From: Bacteroidaceae bacterium
Lineage (GTDB): Bacteria; Bacteroidota; Bacteroidia; Bacteroidales; Barnesiellaceae_A
Direction: 5' to 3'
Length of the DNA stretch: 17,002 nucleotides
Assembly (NCBI GenBank): GCA_017561285.1
Contig: JAFZDG010000347.1
Location: forward strand, 1-17,002
Shown: positions 15,159-17,002 of the stretch, piece after piece
How positions within the stretch are numbered: position 1 is the first letter of the stretch
Layout: the number at the start of each line of letters is the position of its first letter
The notes under the pieces: generated by a model
Database searches by the model: none
What the model was told of the DNA's origin: nothing
The model's input: the letters and a program-made list of their open reading frames with translations, nothing else
Translations under genes and position numbers: made by a program

Positions 15159-16363
15159 AAAAACTATTAATTATAATTATAGGAGTCCTTGCTGTTGTAG
15201 CTTGTCAGCCCGAAATACCTATGGTAACATCGGGCTTGGATAATACGTATGCCATAGAGCGAATGCGAGCCTTGAGGTTCCATCCCGAATATAGTGGAGA
15301 ACGATATGAGTGGAGTATGCCCGATATAAACGGTAAAGACTCGATAGTAGGCACATCGCGCGACTATCTGTTTGTAACAACCAAAGCCGGAGTATATAGC
15401 CTCAAATTACAAATTATAGACTCGGTAAACCCTTTTACTCACAATATGGTAATAACCGTATGGAACGAAGAGGTGGCATACAGCCGATATATTACAGATG
15501 TTTATGACTATTGTCCGGCTCCGGGGCAGTTTGTCGGCGATATGCCCCGTTATGACGAAGGCGACACTCCCGAGAGTATGCGTGCCAAAGTTGAGGAGTG
15601 TATAAGAGGTACAAATGACGAACTGATATCGTTAGGCGGCTTTGGTGGATATGTAACCTTTGGTTTCGATCACTCGGTGGTCAATGTACGTGACTCGTTC
15701 GACTTCAAGATATTGGGCAACGCCTTTTATACATCATCCAATCCCAATGCAAGTGATCTCAATTCGGGTGGTAGTGCCGAACCGGGCATTGTAATGGTAT
15801 CGTTCGATGGCAATGGCAATGGCGAACCAGACGATGTGTGGTACGAGTTGGCCGGTAGTGAGCATGGCAAATCTACTACAACAAGCGATTACGTGATAAC
15901 CTATTACCGCACCCCCACCGGTCACATCTCCACACCTCGGCCCAATAGTGGTGTGACCGACACCACCTATATTGCGTGGCGCGACAGCGAAGGTAAAGCG
16001 GGATATATAGAGCGAAATGCTTTTCATACACAAGACTATTTCCCTCGTTGGCTGTCCGACAACACACTCACATTCCGAGGTACACGACTGCCTGACAATG
16101 CTATAGATGCGCAAGGCAATGGTGCATATTATGTTTTTGAATCATATGCGTGGGGATACGCCGACAACCATGCCAATAACGCTTCGGTTGAACAATTGGG
16201 CTTTGATATAGATTGGGCTGTCGATAGTACCGGCAATCACGTGTCGTTACCATGCATCGACTTTATTCGCGTATATACAGGAGTCAACCAGCAATGCGGA
16301 CGTGTGGGAGAAGTATCTACCGAGATATGTCGTGCCGAAGACTTACACGTTGAGGCCTACTGA
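15155..16363 (+). CDS. BtuH-like surface lipoprotein, putative cobalamin-binding
   Basis: A 402-residue lipoprotein with lipobox VVAC (Cys17). Residues 20-125 look like a PKD/immunoglobulin-like domain (YEWSMPDINGKDSIVG, then a KAGVYSLKLQIIDS strand pattern). The large C-terminal part starts at DYCPAPGQFVGDMP (128-141). It contains SLGGFGGYVTFGFDHSVVN (168-186), the acidic turn DGNGNGEPDDVWYELAGSE (214-232) and YVFESYAWGYADNHANN (327-343). Such proteins occur in B12 loci of gut Bacteroidetes, and a family there named BtuH binds vitamin B12 at the surface; I assign this protein to it from memory of the family and operon position, so it is left without a symbol. It starts on an ATGA overlap with the btuG-like gene and is the last gene of the riboswitch operon. 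Confidence 0.7.
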   Translation: MKKLLIIIIGVLAVVACQPEIPMVTSGLDNTYAIERMRALRFHPEYSGERYEWSMPDINGKDSIVGTSRDYLFVTTKAGVYSLKLQIIDSVNPFTHNMVITVWNEEVAYSRYITDVYDYCPAPGQFVGDMPRYDEGDTPESMRAKVEECIRGTNDELISLGGFGGYVTFGFDHSVVNVRDSFDFKILGNAFYTSSNPNASDLNSGGSAEPGIVMVSFDGNGNGEPDDVWYELAGSEHGKSTTTSDYVITYYRTPTGHISTPRPNSGVTDTTYIAWRDSEGKAGYIERNAFHTQDYFPRWLSDNTLTFRGTRLPDNAIDAQGNGAYYVFESYAWGYADNHANNASVEQLGFDIDWAVDSTGNHVSLPCIDFIRVYTGVNQQCGRVGEVSTEICRAEDLHVEAY

Positions 16364-16431
16364 TAAGGCTTCAAACAATCGCCCTATCGGGTGTTGGAGA
16401 TGCAATAAGGGGACAAAAACACAGCTATATA

Positions 16432-16451
16432 AAAATTGTTTTTACAATTTT
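16432..16451 (+). terminator. Weak AT-rich hairpin after the btu operon
   Basis: AAAATTGT (16432-16439) and ACAATTTT (16444-16451) form a perfect 8-bp AT-rich hairpin with a TTTT loop. This is a possible but weak terminator, 69 bases after the last btu gene. A second hairpin, 16376-16396, has a bulge, two G-U pairs and no U-tract. Confidence 0.3.
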
Positions 16452-16461
16452 CAACTATCAG

Positions 16462-16493
16462 TTTTCATAATTCAATAATAATGCTTACCTTTG
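16462..16493 (+). promoter_or_regulatory. tRNA-Arg promoter
   Basis: TACCTTTG at 16486-16493 matches TAnnTTTG, with TTTT (16462-16465) 20 bases upstream. The predicted start at about 16498 leaves a 12-base leader before the mature tRNA. Confidence 0.65.
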
Positions 16494-16509
16494 CATCGCT
16501 TTATAGGTC

Positions 16510-16583
16510 GGTTGAGTAGCTCAGCTGGATAGAGCAACAGCCTTCTAAGCTGTGGGTCCAGGGTTCGAATCCCTGCTCAATCA
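16510..16583 (+). tRNA. tRNA-Arg (anticodon UCU)
   Basis: Full cloverleaf: acceptor GGTTGAG (16510-16516) with CTCAATC (16576-16582, one G-U pair) and discriminator A at 16583. The D arm is GCTC/GAGC. The anticodon stem ACAGC/GCTGT (16537-16541/16549-16553) holds loop CTTCTAA with anticodon TCT at 16544-16546. The T arm is CAGGG-TTCGAAT-CCCTG (16559-16575). CCA is not encoded and must be added after transcription. It reads AGA codons, and AGG by wobble. Confidence 0.96.
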
Positions 16584-16586
16584 CAC

Positions 16587-16621
16587 ACTGCCATCTTGTT
16601 TTCCAAGGTGGCAGTTTTTTA
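16587..16621 (+). terminator. Intrinsic terminator of the tRNA-Arg gene
   Basis: ACTGCCATCTTG (16587-16598) pairs with CAAGGTGGCAGT (16604-16615) through 12 positions with one G-U, followed by six T from 16615. It begins four bases after the tRNA. Confidence 0.93.
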
Positions 16622-16924
16622 TAACTGCTTGTCTATGTGCGAATTAGAGCTTATCAGCAAAATGGTGTGGATAATCTGTCTAAAATAGTATCTTTAAAAC
16701 GATGCAACAAAACACAAGGGTTGAGGCGGGATGCTATGCTCTTTTCTTGAACAAGTCTACACGACTACTGCTTGTGTGTATCTTGATATAGCTTTGTGAC
16801 TTGTGTCACCGGTGTGTACGCTTTTGCATAATTATGAATGCCGGTGTATATCCGATTTTGATATTACGCAATAATTGACTATATTGGTATAGCAAAACCA
16901 TTTAAATCAGTCAATAAAGTTGCT
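16622..16924. other. Noncoding, repeat-rich region upstream of the truncated last gene
   Basis: About 300 bases without a convincing gene. It holds an enclosing inverted repeat ACACAAG/CTTGTGT (16712-16718/16771-16777), which could fold a short RNA. A -7-like TAGCTTTG lies at 16789-16796, without a good -33. A CRP/FNR-like palindrome is at 16795-16810. CCGGTGT occurs twice as a direct repeat (16809-16815 and 16841-16847). A 7-bp inverted repeat ATTGACT/AGTCAAT (16874-16880/16909-16915) ends nine bases before the next ATG. Together these suggest a regulated promoter for the gene at 16925. Confidence 0.5.
16795..16810. promoter_or_regulatory. CRP/FNR-like palindromic operator
   Basis: TGTGA-N6-TCACC at 16795-16810 matches the CRP-type half-site pattern TGTGA-N6-TCACA at nine of ten positions; the core GTGAC-TTGT-GTCAC is a perfect palindrome. 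It adjoins the TAGCTTTG -7-like element. The regulator is unknown. Confidence 0.4.
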
Positions 16925-17002
16925 ATGGATGATAAAAATAGAGAGCGTAATGCTCAATGGGTTTATTCGGGTGAGGAGTTGAAGCGGTTTTTGAAGCTGC
17001 AC
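16925..17002 (+). CDS. 5' end of an unidentified gene (cut by window edge)
   Basis: An open frame runs from ATG 16925 to the end of the window: 26 residues, starting MDDKNRERNAQWVYSGEELK and continuing RFLKLH. No stop occurs, codon use looks like the neighbours, and a regulatory-looking region precedes it, so a real gene is likely. I do not recognise the protein. The segment SGEELKRFLKLH resembles the start of helix-turn-helix repressors, but 26 residues are too few to claim this. Confidence 0.55.
   Translation, partial: MDDKNRERNAQWVYSGEELKRFLKLH

Noticed and set aside
16510..16583. tRNA-Arg as an integration site, with the gene at 16925 as the first gene of a mobile element
   Set aside because: No integrase is visible, no direct repeat of the tRNA 3' end occurs in the window, and only 26 codons of the next gene can be read.
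1..17002. CRISPR array, insertion sequence, toxin-antitoxin or phage-defence island
   Set aside because: No regularly spaced repeats, transposase, terminal inverted repeats with target duplication, or recognisable defence genes were found on either strand.

Overview
The window looks like chromosomal DNA of an anaerobic member of Bacteroidota, most likely order Bacteroidales. The evidence is: Bacteroides-type promoters (a TAnnTTTG -7 element, often with a TTG-type -33 element about 19-22 bases upstream), AT-rich leaders without Shine-Dalgarno sequences, lipoproteins with Bacteroidota-style lipoboxes, an oxygen-sensitive class III ribonucleotide reductase, and a btuB/btuG/btuH-type vitamin B12 uptake operon known from gut Bacteroidetes. 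I cannot assign a genus.

Layout. 1-292 (-) is the 5' part of sufC, with an unusual leader. 487-957 (-) is folK. 1169-4056 (+) is nrdD-nrdG (22-base overlap), followed by an exported M1-like zinc peptidase (4091-5338, +). A bidirectional hairpin terminator at 5371-5402 separates it from a long minus-strand block that reads leftwards from 11467: a PCMD-domain exported protein, an LD-carboxypeptidase (S66), an M28/glutaminyl-cyclase-like lipoprotein, sufE, a LOG-family protein, a PduO-type cobalamin adenosyltransferase, and two DUF2807 (GSGDI-repeat) envelope proteins. From 11642 (+) a cobalamin riboswitch leads into the TonB-dependent receptor btuB, a btuG-like beta-propeller lipoprotein and a btuH-like lipoprotein. 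A tRNA-Arg(UCU) with its own promoter and terminator follows. The last 0.4 kb is a regulatory-looking stretch before a cut-off gene.

How the genes fit together. Two themes recur. One is vitamin B12: outer-membrane capture and import (btuB, btuG-like, btuH-like) under a B12 riboswitch, and adenosylation by the PduO-type enzyme 4-5 kb away in another operon. The other is iron-sulfur and anaerobic metabolism: SufC and SufE for cluster assembly, and NrdG, a 4Fe-4S radical-SAM activase, for NrdD. The rest are housekeeping (folK, tRNA), peptidoglycan recycling (LD-carboxypeptidase) or envelope proteins of unproven function.

Most worth a second look: the B12 riboswitch, where P1, the L5-L13 kissing loop and two mutually exclusive alternative helices can be read from the sequence; the sufC leader, whose predicted first transcribed bases pair with a site about 60 bases downstream; an apparent frameshift in sufC at the window edge; a promoter sitting directly on the start codon of the M28-like gene; an M1-like peptidase with atypical zinc-ligand spacing; and a CRP/FNR-like palindrome before the truncated last gene. 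I did not see a clearly new multi-gene system.
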